DNA of 28,630 nt, from NCBI GenBank assembly GCA_045631885.1, contig JAZQVN010000014.1:1-28630 (forward strand), given 5' to 3'. The first letter of the stretch is position 1. Each line of letters opens with the position of its first letter. The notes beneath the pieces are model-generated. The model saw nothing but the letters and a program-made list of their open reading frames with translations. It was not told the origin of the DNA and made no database searches. This document shows, one piece after another, positions 7,441 through 14,692 of this stretch. Source of the stretch: CAJOLV01 sp045631885. Lineage in GTDB: Bacteria; Bacillota_I; Bacilli_A; RFN20; CAG-826. The translations under genes and the position numbers were made by a program.

Positions 7441-8823
7441 CTATTCAGCCACTCTAATTCTTACTCTATACGTCATTGGAGATAGATAGTTATTTCTGAA
7501 GAAATCATATTTATTAACTTCATGTAGTTTGTAACTTCTACCAGATTTAATCAGGCAATAGATTTTGTGATTTGAATCATTTTTAAACTTATTTAATTCA
7601 TTCTCACTAACGAAGAATTCAACATATTTACCAACTAGTTTTGCAGACTTCACTTCGATATGAATTTCAATAAAACTCCCATCATCTTTAACGTCATATG
7701 ATTTGATGTCATAACCTGCCGCAGAGTTGGTCTTGGATACCTGTGTAACGAGTTCTGCTAGTTCAGGATGACCAAGGTTATTTAGTCTATCTCTTTCATA
7801 GTGAATTACAGCAATTTCAGCATTTTCACCGGCTTTTTGCTTGTTTTTTTGAGATTTTTCATAATCTTGAACCGCTCTAACAAGTTCCTTATTATTTGGT
7901 TTAACAGCCTCAGCTTCAAAGTAATCAAATTGAAGTGGTTCGCCATCAATTAGTTTTGGTAATGAGTCTAGGTATGTCTCTACAATTGGCTTATCTGCAT
8001 CAGCCCAATCAAGACGTTCTAATTCATCTGATTTTGTCCATTTTAAAGCCTGGTGCTCGGTATCATTAATCTCACCAGAAATATATTTACATTTATAGAT
8101 CTTTAGATTGATGTTCTTGTCTGGATACTCATTGTAATTCTCATCAATTAGTTCTTCGACTTCAACATTAATATTGAGTTCTTCTTTTATTTCTCTTGCT
8201 AATGCTTGTTGATCGGTTTCACCCATTTCAACTTTTCCACCAGGGAATTCCCATTTGCCAATTAATGAACCATATCCCCTTTGAGCACACAACACTTCAC
8301 CGCGTTCATTAACGATTGCGGCTCCCACTACTTGAATAACTGGTTTTTCAAATGGCGTGACTCCGCTACCAGCAATTTGCCCCATTTCAAATGGAGTTAA
8401 TCTTCTAACCGCTGTTCTTTGCATCATTGGGAATTTAATTACTTTTCTCATGTTCCCTTGAACATCTATTTCATTTGCAAAGAATGGTTCATCCACCAGA
8501 ATCACTTCTCCAAAATATGTATATTCGGTTTTTTTAAATCTTACAAATAAGTAGATGGGTCTATTTTGTTGTTTAGCATCTAATATGGCTTTATTGCCTT
8601 TCCACATTTTTTGATCACCAATTTGGCCCTCACCTGTATATAACATGATGTCTCCATCAAATAGTTTGTCGTCATATATACGGTTACCAGTATGTAGAGA
8701 CGTGATAACAATGGTATTTGTTTTTTTACAAATATTGATTCCACCATTAAAAGAACCTTTAAAAGCAAATCTTAAGTCTTCTCGATTGTATACTTTTCCT
8801 AATTCAAGTTCTTCTATTCTCAT
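7441..8823 (-). CDS. Three-domain fusion: SRA/DUF3427-like reader, NUDIX hydrolase, DUF3883-like nuclease
   Basis: 460 residues from the ATG at 8823. Residues 1-135 resemble the DUF3427/ScoMcrA-SRA-like fold that reads modified DNA: a TNTIVITSL strand, then DGDIMLYTGEGQIGDQ and RKVIKFPM. Residues 162-290 are a MutT-like NUDIX domain with a full NUDIX box (GKVEMGE...REIKEEL, 196-216). Residues 325-460 resemble the DUF3883/NOV C-terminal domain, with G370-YDI and IEVK (389-392) as in PD-(D/E)XK nucleases. The combination suggests recognition of altered DNA or nucleotides coupled to cleavage, as in type IV restriction. That function is inferred. There is no strong ribosome site; an 8-base tandem repeat lies just before the start. 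The gene is 45 bases from its upstream neighbour. Confidence 0.82.
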   Translation of the reverse strand: MRIEELELGKVYNREDLRFAFKGSFNGGINICKKTNTIVITSLHTGNRIYDDKLFDGDIMLYTGEGQIGDQKMWKGNKAILDAKQQNRPIYLFVRFKKTEYTYFGEVILVDEPFFANEIDVQGNMRKVIKFPMMQRTAVRRLTPFEMGQIAGSGVTPFEKPVIQVVGAAIVNERGEVLCAQRGYGSLIGKWEFPGGKVEMGETDQQALAREIKEELNINVEVEELIDENYNEYPDKNINLKIYKCKYISGEINDTEHQALKWTKSDELERLDWADADKPIVETYLDSLPKLIDGEPLQFDYFEAEAVKPNNKELVRAVQDYEKSQKNKQKAGENAEIAVIHYERDRLNNLGHPELAELVTQVSKTNSAAGYDIKSYDVKDDGSFIEIHIEVKSAKLVGKYVEFFVSENELNKFKNDSNHKIYCLIKSGRSYKLHEVNKYDFFRNNYLSPMTYRVRIRVAE

Positions 8824-8825
8824 CA

Positions 8826-8841
8826 CTTAGCAGCTTAGCAG
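8826..8841. repeat. Tandem 8-base repeat touching the start of the NUDIX fusion gene
   Basis: On the minus strand CTGCTAAG occurs twice in a row, ending two bases before the ATG at 8823. A preceding CTTAG can pair with the first CTAAG to form a small hairpin. The usual ribosome-site position is occupied by this repeat. Confidence 0.6.
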
Positions 8842-8868
8842 CTAAGGGTTCGACGATCAATTATTATT

Positions 8869-9918
8869 TTAGTCGATTGTTGATGTTTTCTTCTTGTATA
8901 TTTTTAAACTCTTGATACCGCCGGCTAAATCACCTTTAAGAAAGTTTAAGTTACATTGGACCACTGTTGCTGCAACCATTTCTTTCAAATAATCTTCAGC
9001 ATAATAATTAAAATCCTTTTTTAATTGTTCAAAAGACCACGAATCAAACACTCCATCATAATACAGATAATTAGAAATGGCTTCTTTTACGTTTTCATCT
9101 ATTTCAAAATTTTCTAAATCGCCATATGTCCTTAATTGACTATCGCACATGCAATAAAGATAACCATTTTCTTTGCAGTACCTACCTAGGGCTTTATATT
9201 TGATATTATTTAGTTTTTTTGGAATGTTATAAAGTGGTTTCACTTCGACAATGACAATATAATTGTCTTGGTTCAGCATAACTAAATCTGGTTCGTAATT
9301 TTTAATTTTGCCTTTTCTCTTTGTTTTATATTCAATTTTTAGATTTTGGCCTCTGAGCTCTTGGAAGTATCCTTCTTTATTGAGCTTATTAATTAGCTCT
9401 ATCTCAATACGAGAATCAGCTTCATACAAGTAACCATTAACGTCGACAACCTCTTTTGGTTCATGACCTCTTGAGCAATCCCAATCGGCCATATTTTCTA
9501 AATAATCAAGGTCATATTCTTGAACAGTGTTCCAACCTTCCAATATATCGTCGAGTGTTCTATCTAAATCCTCATCATCGTCATCATAATCATCATCGGA
9601 TTCGTCATCATAATCATCATCGGATTCGTCATCGTCATCATAATCAAGATACTTATCGGGGTCTTCGTAAACTCTTCTAATGTTGTGGGCTAAAGTTAAT
9701 AAGTAATTGGAATTATATTCATAAATTTCTTTCAATTCGTCCGTATCCAAAGAATAAATGTCATCCAAAGTATATAAACCATAACTATATGCCCTTTGAT
9801 AACATTGCTTAGAAAAGCCAACATCTTGCAAAAAAGCATCTAAAAAATAGTTATTCTCAAGTTCGAATAACATATTCTCTATTTCGTTGGCCTTTCTACT
9901 CAATGTTCTGGATGACAT
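8869..9918 (-). CDS. PD-(D/E)XK nuclease-like protein with acidic linker
   Basis: 349 residues. The N-terminal 90 residues are helical and unrecognised. Residues 93-118 are almost all Asp/Glu/Ser/Tyr and are encoded by a 24-base tandem repeat. The C-terminal half carries the core of a PD-(D/E)XK nuclease fold: SRIEIELI (169-176), YEPDLVML (208-215, with D211) and IVIVEVKP (221-228, with E225 and K227). It may cut or bind DNA, but specificity cannot be read. The acidic stretch could mimic DNA or act as a flexible linker. The start is ATG at 9918 with a weak ribosome site. A 14-base palindrome lies 20 bases upstream. The setting in a defence island suggests restriction-like activity. Confidence 0.75.
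   Translation of the reverse strand: MSSRTLSRKANEIENMLFELENNYFLDAFLQDVGFSKQCYQRAYSYGLYTLDDIYSLDTDELKEIYEYNSNYLLTLAHNIRRVYEDPDKYLDYDDDDESDDDYDDESDDDYDDDDEDLDRTLDDILEGWNTVQEYDLDYLENMADWDCSRGHEPKEVVDVNGYLYEADSRIEIELINKLNKEGYFQELRGQNLKIEYKTKRKGKIKNYEPDLVMLNQDNYIVIVEVKPLYNIPKKLNNIKYKALGRYCKENGYLYCMCDSQLRTYGDLENFEIDENVKEAISNYLYYDGVFDSWSFEQLKKDFNYYAEDYLKEMVAATVVQCNLNFLKGDLAGGIKSLKIYKKKTSTID
9580..9627. repeat. 24-base tandem repeat inside the acidic linker
   Basis: Two identical 24-base units (9580-9603 and 9604-9627) are followed by a partial third. Each encodes eight residues of the Asp/Glu/Ser/Tyr linker. Because the unit is a multiple of three, copy changes would lengthen or shorten the linker without a frameshift. 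Confidence 0.85.
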
Positions 9919-9937
9919 AAATCTTTATCTATTTACT

Positions 9938-9951
9938 AATGTAATTACATT
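9938..9951. promoter_or_regulatory. 14-base perfect palindrome upstream of the PD-(D/E)XK gene
   Basis: AATGTAATTACATT reads the same on both strands and lies 20-33 bases upstream of the ATG at 9918. On the minus strand it overlaps a possible -10 (TACATT), 17 bases after TTGTGC. This is the layout of an operator, but no regulator is identifiable. Confidence 0.4.
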
Positions 9952-10025
9952 TCACACACTGCACAATGTATTTTATAAATCTTTCATAACAAACATACCA
10001 AACATTCTCTTTATTGTTTTCCATA

Positions 10026-10574
10026 TTATTCCTCTTGTTGCGCTTTCTTTTCGCCAAACTCTTCTTTCTTTTCTTTTGGCCATCTTTTGTAGTCTTTTCT
10101 AGCCACAAAATACATCTTACCGCGCGGACTTGTTTTGGCTTTGATTAACCTTGCATCGGTTACCGCAACAAGACCTCTTATGAATTCTATATCTGTCAAT
10201 TCCGGATATTCACCAAACGATTGACAGTCATGACACCACTCATATATGTAATGGTCTTTATCGCCTCTGAGATAAGCTTTGATGGTTTCTTTATATGCTT
10301 TGTACCTACTGTGGAAATTAATAAAATATACTGCACAGTATATAGCGGTACCAATAGCAACCGGTGTATCCGCGTGTCCTTTAACATCTGCTAAATGAAT
10401 CTCAGCAATATTATCAAAGATGGTCCAGAAATCAGTTTCCTTCTCATAATAAAACTTGATGCGATGTCTGAACCGATCATATTTCTCAACCATCTTCATC
10501 GCGCCATTTTTAAATGTGCATAAGTCGTATTGTTTTATATATTCTTCGTAATACCAAAGATCTTTCTTAGCCAT
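10026..10574 (-). CDS. Hypothetical protein, 182 residues
   Basis: Unrecognised soluble protein. It has many aromatic and Lys residues, no signal peptide, and a mixed helical middle (DTPVAIGTAIYCAVYFINF is hydrophobic but short for a membrane span). A CHDC motif near residue 115 could bind metal, but only two Cys are present. The tail is highly charged. The ATG overlaps the stop of the 80-residue gene by one base (TAATG), so the two are co-translated. It is the last gene of a three-gene unit with the 80- and 90-residue genes. Placement between defence genes is the only hint of role. Confidence 0.7.
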   Translation of the reverse strand: MAKKDLWYYEEYIKQYDLCTFKNGAMKMVEKYDRFRHRIKFYYEKETDFWTIFDNIAEIHLADVKGHADTPVAIGTAIYCAVYFINFHSRYKAYKETIKAYLRGDKDHYIYEWCHDCQSFGEYPELTDIEFIRGLVAVTDARLIKAKTSPRGKMYFVARKDYKRWPKEKKEEFGEKKAQQEE

Positions 10575-10816
10575 TATTCTTCCTCATACTCATCGCAGTC
10601 AAATGACCACTCAACACAGTTTGCTGAATTGAACCTTATTTTCCTAACCAAGATATAACAGCCCCGGTAACATCTCTGTTTTGCTAGTTTTTCGGCTTTA
10701 CGGAGCGCATTTCTTTTAAAGAAGTATAACGGCTCATCATCCACCATTTTCGCTTCTTCTTGGTCTTTATCTTGAAACCAAATAGTATATGCATGAAATA
10801 AACATCTTAAATTCAT
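10574..10816 (-). CDS. Small hypothetical protein, 80 residues
   Basis: Unrecognised. The middle is basic (RNALRKAEKLAKQRCYRGCY) and the C-terminus acidic (FDCDEYEEE). Four Cys (C5, C49, C53 and others near the end) give no clear zinc pattern. GAGGA lies 10 bases before the ATG, inside the last codons of the upstream 90-residue gene, with only 6 bases between the genes. It overlaps the downstream 182-residue gene by one base. The tight packing supports it as a real gene despite its size. Confidence 0.65.
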   Translation of the reverse strand: MNLRCLFHAYTIWFQDKDQEEAKMVDDEPLYFFKRNALRKAEKLAKQRCYRGCYILVRKIRFNSANCVEWSFDCDEYEEE

Positions 10817-10822
10817 AAATAA

Positions 10823-11095
10823 TTATTCCTCGATTCTTAATGTTTTTTTAACGATACCGAGAATGCGTTCATCGTTAACGATTGATAAACATAAGTCGTA
10901 TACTCTAATTCTTATGCTATCAGCCTTATCAGCAAAATCTAAATCCTTTGTTGCTTTGATAATTTCCACGACTGTTTCTTCATCAATTTGTTTTTTGAAG
11001 TTGATCTTTGGATTAGACATCACATCCCAAATCGCTGAACGTTTTTCATTTTCGGTGAACTCGCACCATGTCTTTGTTGAATTTGTTTTAGCCAT
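10823..11095 (-). CDS. Small hypothetical protein, 90 residues
   Basis: Unrecognised helical, charged protein, with no membrane segment or Cys pair. The start is taken as the ATG at 11095, which has GGAGG about 8 bases upstream. A longer in-frame version beginning at 11134 would run through the leader hairpin and the ribosome site, and is unlikely. It is the first gene of the three-gene unit. Its leader contains a small GC hairpin (TGGGG...CCCCA) and, further up, a 22-base AT palindrome that includes a TATAAT on the minus strand. Confidence 0.65.
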   Translation of the reverse strand: MAKTNSTKTWCEFTENEKRSAIWDVMSNPKINFKKQIDEETVVEIIKATKDLDFADKADSIRIRVYDLCLSIVNDERILGIVKKTLRIEE

Positions 11096-11287
11096 AAATT
11101 TACCTCCAATCGGCTCTGGGGAATCTGCCCCCACTTATCTATGACTTTGTCTTTTGATTAACAGGCGCGCGCAGGATAATTTATAATTATATAAATTACA
11201 AAAAAACGCATTATTTAGGCTAATTTTTCAATTTTATACTTTTTATAAGTATAACTTTTTTATTTCTTTTGCTAAAAGTTAACGACC
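11096..11287. promoter_or_regulatory. Leader/intergenic region of the three small genes
   Basis: On the minus strand this region holds, in order: an inverted repeat TATACTT-N5-AAGTATA (11235-11253); a perfect inverted repeat at 11177-11198 (arms of nine bases around ATTA) that contains TATAAT and may be the -10; a GCGCGCGC tract (about 11165-11172) that stands out in this AT-rich region; and a leader hairpin TGGGG-N7-CCCCA. The GGAGG of the 90-residue gene follows. No open reading frame of interest was seen. Confidence 0.4.
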
Positions 11288-13054
11288 CTAATCTCCCCAA
11301 ATCTCATCGATAAATATGTATTCATTCATCGATTGAGCATTAGCGATCTTTCTAAGCTGTTTATTATATTTCTTATCTTCACGAGAGAAGCCTTCAAATG
11401 TTTCTAGGAATTCGTAAAGATATTGAAGACCATCGGTGATTGTTTCATCTTCAACAGATTGTTCTTTCGATGATGATATTTGTTTATCAAATGAAATGAT
11501 TTGTTTTAATATCTCGAGATACTCTACGACTGTGTTGACAGTTAAAAGCTTTTTCCAAGGATCTGAATGGAGATATATTTCTTCCCCATCATTAAAACAA
11601 ATACCGTATTTAAGTTTTATCTTTTCAGAACCTGTCTTTTTATCATATGTAACTTGTGCTTTAAATATCTTGTGATCGTAATCATCTAAGAAAGCAACAA
11701 AGTCACCGTTTTCATCAACGACTTTTCCTTCTTTGATTGAATAAGGTAAAGAGACAGCATAATCGTGTTCAACATTTTTAGGATTGCTGACATTGTGGTC
11801 CCAAATAAAGTCATAACCATCAACATCATCCACTTCAACACAACTATGATTCTTTTTATTTAATTTACTAAGCGTTTCTTTAAGTTCGTTGAGCTTGTTA
11901 CTGATATCTATATCTTCTTCACTGCAATTAACTAGTTTTGATAAACGGATATCAAATTCACATAGTCTTTCAACATCTTCAACATATCTTGGAAGATACT
12001 TTTTAGTTAATGGAGTGAATGACTTATCTTGTAACAGATACAAAGTATCTCCTTGGAATTCTATTCCGTATACAAGCTTAATTGTTAAGGCTTTCTTCAA
12101 ATACTTTTTGTAGTACATTGTCTTCTTGGAGAATTCAACTTGAAAAACCTTTCTTGAATAGTTCTTTAATGGGAAATATCTTTCAAGAGATACTTTGTTC
12201 AACAACTCATCTTTATAAAATTCATAATCATCTAAGCTATTGAACTCCAAAACAACATGCTTTCCTAGTTCAACATTCTTTTGTCTTTCTATATCTACTG
12301 GTTGTTCAACTTCTTGCGGTTCTTCCTCTTCCACTTCTTCTTCATCTTCTTCAAACACTTCATCTGGTTCTGGTTCACCAGTTAATAAAAAATATAGAGA
12401 AGTGTCAAATGCAACCCATGCAAGGTAATCTAAATCTTCTAGGCTTGGTAACTTACCAACTTCCCAAAGGGATATATCAGAAGCGGTTAGATCAAAATAC
12501 TCTTTTGCTAAATATTCTTTGCTAAACTTCTTTTCTAATCTTAATTTCTTGATACGTTGTCCCACTAAAAAGGGGTGATATGTGTATTCCTTACCATCAT
12601 ATGTTGTAGTAAGTACTACATCTTCTGGAACAGGAGTTAACTGATATTGTCTAGTAATCTTTTTTGCTCTTTTATCTTTTTCTTTTAACGGATCAACTTC
12701 TTCAACAGTTTTCTTCACCACTTTAGGTTTGGCTACTTTTCTTTCTTTTGGTTTTGGCAAAGATGCGCGATACACTTCAACACCTTGCTCAGCGAGTTCT
12801 GGATATATTGAAAGATACACCGCGACCATGTGCTTGCATATCTTTTTAGTAGATGCAAAATGTGGACATGTGCATGTAGAAAGACTCAAGTCATTTATAT
12901 TTAAATGAACATGATAAAGTTCAGAGCCTCTTACATCTCCTTCATATTCACTATCATTTATTTGATGGACATTCTCTACTTTCTTATCAGCAAAATATTC
13001 CACACCTTTACGGTATGTAACATCACTAATATTGACAATTAAATCATTTTTCAC
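11288..13054 (-). CDS. SWIM zinc-finger and XRE-like HTH protein
   Basis: 588 residues. The N-terminal 80 contain a SWIM zinc motif, C61-x-C63-x9-C73-x-H75, a nucleic-acid or protein binding module. Residues 162-226 look like an XRE-type helix-turn-helix (VGQRIKKLRLEKKFSKEYLA...ASDISLWEVGKLPSLEDLDYLA). An acidic stretch follows (228-252), then about 330 unrecognised residues. It could be the regulator of its own operon or the DNA-sensing part of a complex. The start is GTG at 13054, with AAGAG 7 bases upstream. It follows the nuclease gene by 10 bases and is the last gene of the operon. SWIM plus XRE in one bacterial protein is not a combination I know. Confidence 0.75.
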   Translation of the reverse strand: MKNDLIVNISDVTYRKGVEYFADKKVENVHQINDSEYEGDVRGSELYHVHLNINDLSLSTCTCPHFASTKKICKHMVAVYLSIYPELAEQGVEVYRASLPKPKERKVAKPKVVKKTVEEVDPLKEKDKRAKKITRQYQLTPVPEDVVLTTTYDGKEYTYHPFLVGQRIKKLRLEKKFSKEYLAKEYFDLTASDISLWEVGKLPSLEDLDYLAWVAFDTSLYFLLTGEPEPDEVFEEDEEEVEEEEPQEVEQPVDIERQKNVELGKHVVLEFNSLDDYEFYKDELLNKVSLERYFPLKNYSRKVFQVEFSKKTMYYKKYLKKALTIKLVYGIEFQGDTLYLLQDKSFTPLTKKYLPRYVEDVERLCEFDIRLSKLVNCSEEDIDISNKLNELKETLSKLNKKNHSCVEVDDVDGYDFIWDHNVSNPKNVEHDYAVSLPYSIKEGKVVDENGDFVAFLDDYDHKIFKAQVTYDKKTGSEKIKLKYGICFNDGEEIYLHSDPWKKLLTVNTVVEYLEILKQIISFDKQISSSKEQSVEDETITDGLQYLYEFLETFEGFSREDKKYNKQLRKIANAQSMNEYIFIDEIWGD

Positions 13055-13064
13055 ACTAAAACTC

Positions 13065-13796
13065 TTAATTATTTATTTCGCCTTTTTTAAAAAACTTCAA
13101 TTTTCTACTTAATGATGCGTTGATGTCCATTAAGTCTTTTTCTTCTAATGAAATAACTGTTAATTTAAATTGTTTGTATATCTTCAATTTATAATTCTTG
13201 GACTCTGTATATTTAATATTGCTTTCGTTATATCCCCAATATTCGATATAAACATCTTCACCATCACCATTGTAGTTTTGTAAACAAAAGTCTGGATGTA
13301 AGTCATGGCTTTCATCATTATCGATCGGGAACTTTTTCTCATATGCATGTGGAATATTGTGTTCAAATAGCCAGTTATCAATGATGATCTCCGCTTTTGA
13401 CTTAACAATATGACCATCAGTACAAGTAAACTTGCCTTCATATGAATCATCAAGGATTGTTATATCTTTGCAATTAGTGATTTCCACTAATAGTTTTTTG
13501 TCATTATATTTCTTGTAACAAGATGGGCAGAATAAAAAGCCAGGTTTAGTTTCTTTGCCACAGGCAATACAACGAACAACACCTTCTTGTTTCTTCTCTT
13601 CTTTTGGTTCTTTGTAGTCTTTGTTTAAGATTTTGCCAGTGACTTTATCCACAAACAAACCTTTATCATTAATTTCAATTTTTCCCGATTTTAATTCATC
13701 GGCGTGTTTACCGCACAATAAATCTTTACGTGCGTTACCCATATATACACGGGTTGGTTGACCGCAAATAGGACAAACTTGTTTAATATCTGACAT
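13065..13796 (-). CDS. Zinc-ribbon and PD-(D/E)XK-like nuclease
   Basis: 243 residues from the ATG at 13796. Two zinc-binding segments precede the nuclease part: C8-x2-C11 with C28 and H31, and C76-x2-C79 with C90-x2-C93. The C-terminal 110 residues match the Vsr-like/helicase-associated nuclease pattern: KSKAEIIIDNWL (E136), HAYEKKFPI, LHPDFCL (D169) and DVYIEYWGY (E185), then a Lys-rich helix and TVISLEEKDL. It probably cuts DNA; the target is unknown. The ATG has GAGGT upstream; an in-frame TTG at 13811 is unlikely. An extended -10 promoter with a palindromic operator sits directly upstream. The SWIM-XRE gene follows after 10 bases. Confidence 0.78.
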   Translation of the reverse strand: MSDIKQVCPICGQPTRVYMGNARKDLLCGKHADELKSGKIEINDKGLFVDKVTGKILNKDYKEPKEEKKQEGVVRCIACGKETKPGFLFCPSCYKKYNDKKLLVEITNCKDITILDDSYEGKFTCTDGHIVKSKAEIIIDNWLFEHNIPHAYEKKFPIDNDESHDLHPDFCLQNYNGDGEDVYIEYWGYNESNIKYTESKNYKLKIYKQFKLTVISLEEKDLMDINASLSRKLKFFKKGEINN

Positions 13797-13809
13797 ATAT
13801 CTATACCTC

Positions 13810-13826
13810 AATCACTAGTGATTATA
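13810..13826 (-). promoter_or_regulatory. Extended -10 promoter with palindromic operator for the nuclease/SWIM-XRE genes
   Basis: On the minus strand an extended -10, TGATATAAT (TATAAT at 13826-13821), runs into a 14-base perfect palindrome, AATCACTAGTGATT (13823-13810), that would cover the transcription start. The ribosome site and ATG of the 243-residue gene follow. This gives the nuclease and the SWIM-XRE gene their own repressible promoter inside the larger operon. The XRE-like domain of the second gene is a natural candidate for the binder. Confidence 0.5.
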
Positions 13827-13836
13827 TCACAATACA

Positions 13837-14673
13837 TTACTCAATATTTGATCCTTTTCTAACATTGCATTTATGACAAAGTGTTTGTAAGTTGGTGTAT
13901 GTTGATTTACCACCTTTAGCGATTGGTATGATGTGGTCTATTTCTAGATTATATCTGCTACCACATTTAACACATCTATTGCCGTCTCTTTTAAAGATAG
14001 CAAACCTCATTTTATTAGATACCTTGCCTCTTTCTACTCGGCATATTGAATTCCATATATCTTGGTTAAGATAATATCTACCATCTTTCTGATTAACTTG
14101 TTTAATAAGTCCTTTTATATCAATCGGGCCAAACACTCTATGTTTTCTGCGTCTACGAACACCATTGATTTTGGTGAGAGTTAATTCCACGATCAATTCA
14201 AATAAAGTAGTTGGATGCTTTGTTTTAATTCTTAATATTCTTTTCTCTATCTTTCTTAAATACCATTTATTACGTGGTAAGTCAGTTACATCATATCTAT
14301 CTAATTGGCATCTTAATTTTATTTCATCTATATATCTTTCATACATCTCGGCGTTAATCTCAGTGTTCTTAATGGCTTTTAATATTTCTTTTTGTTCAAA
14401 CACTAATTGATATATCAAATAATCACGAGGAGATATCATATCGTAATATGCTTCATTATCATATGAATGGAACATATCAAAAGACGGGATTGATTTAAAA
14501 CTATATATAGCGTTTAATCCATCAATGGCTTTATTAGCTAAACTATGGTTAACAACAAACTTAACATATTTCTTCTTATAAAAATGAAGAAAAATGATTA
14601 AGAAAAGAGTTATAGCGGCGATCGCGACTAAACTATATATAACAATAACAGCGGTTACATCATCTAAAACCAT
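13837..14673 (-). CDS. Membrane-anchored HNH endonuclease
   Basis: 278 residues. One N-terminal membrane segment (about residues 7-30, VTAVIVIYSLVAIAAITLFL) is followed by KKKYVK, placing the rest in the cytoplasm. A helical, unrecognised middle section leads to a C-terminal HNH domain: C234-x2-C237, the catalytic D246-H247, N261, and C266-x2-C269, the usual ββα-metal layout with structural zinc. HNH proteins of this kind nick or cut DNA. Membrane anchoring is unusual and would suit attack on DNA entering the cell, but that is inference. The start is ATG at 14673 with no clear ribosome site, 19 bases after the lipoprotein gene, so it may rely on coupling. Confidence 0.82.
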   Translation of the reverse strand: MVLDDVTAVIVIYSLVAIAAITLFLIIFLHFYKKKYVKFVVNHSLANKAIDGLNAIYSFKSIPSFDMFHSYDNEAYYDMISPRDYLIYQLVFEQKEILKAIKNTEINAEMYERYIDEIKLRCQLDRYDVTDLPRNKWYLRKIEKRILRIKTKHPTTLFELIVELTLTKINGVRRRRKHRVFGPIDIKGLIKQVNQKDGRYYLNQDIWNSICRVERGKVSNKMRFAIFKRDGNRCVKCGSRYNLEIDHIIPIAKGGKSTYTNLQTLCHKCNVRKGSNIE

Positions 14674-14692
14674 AATTTATTTATATAAACAA

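Noticed and set aside
9456..9680. His/Arg-rich open frame on the plus strand
   Set aside because: It is the antisense image of the Asp-rich repeat of the PD-(D/E)XK gene.
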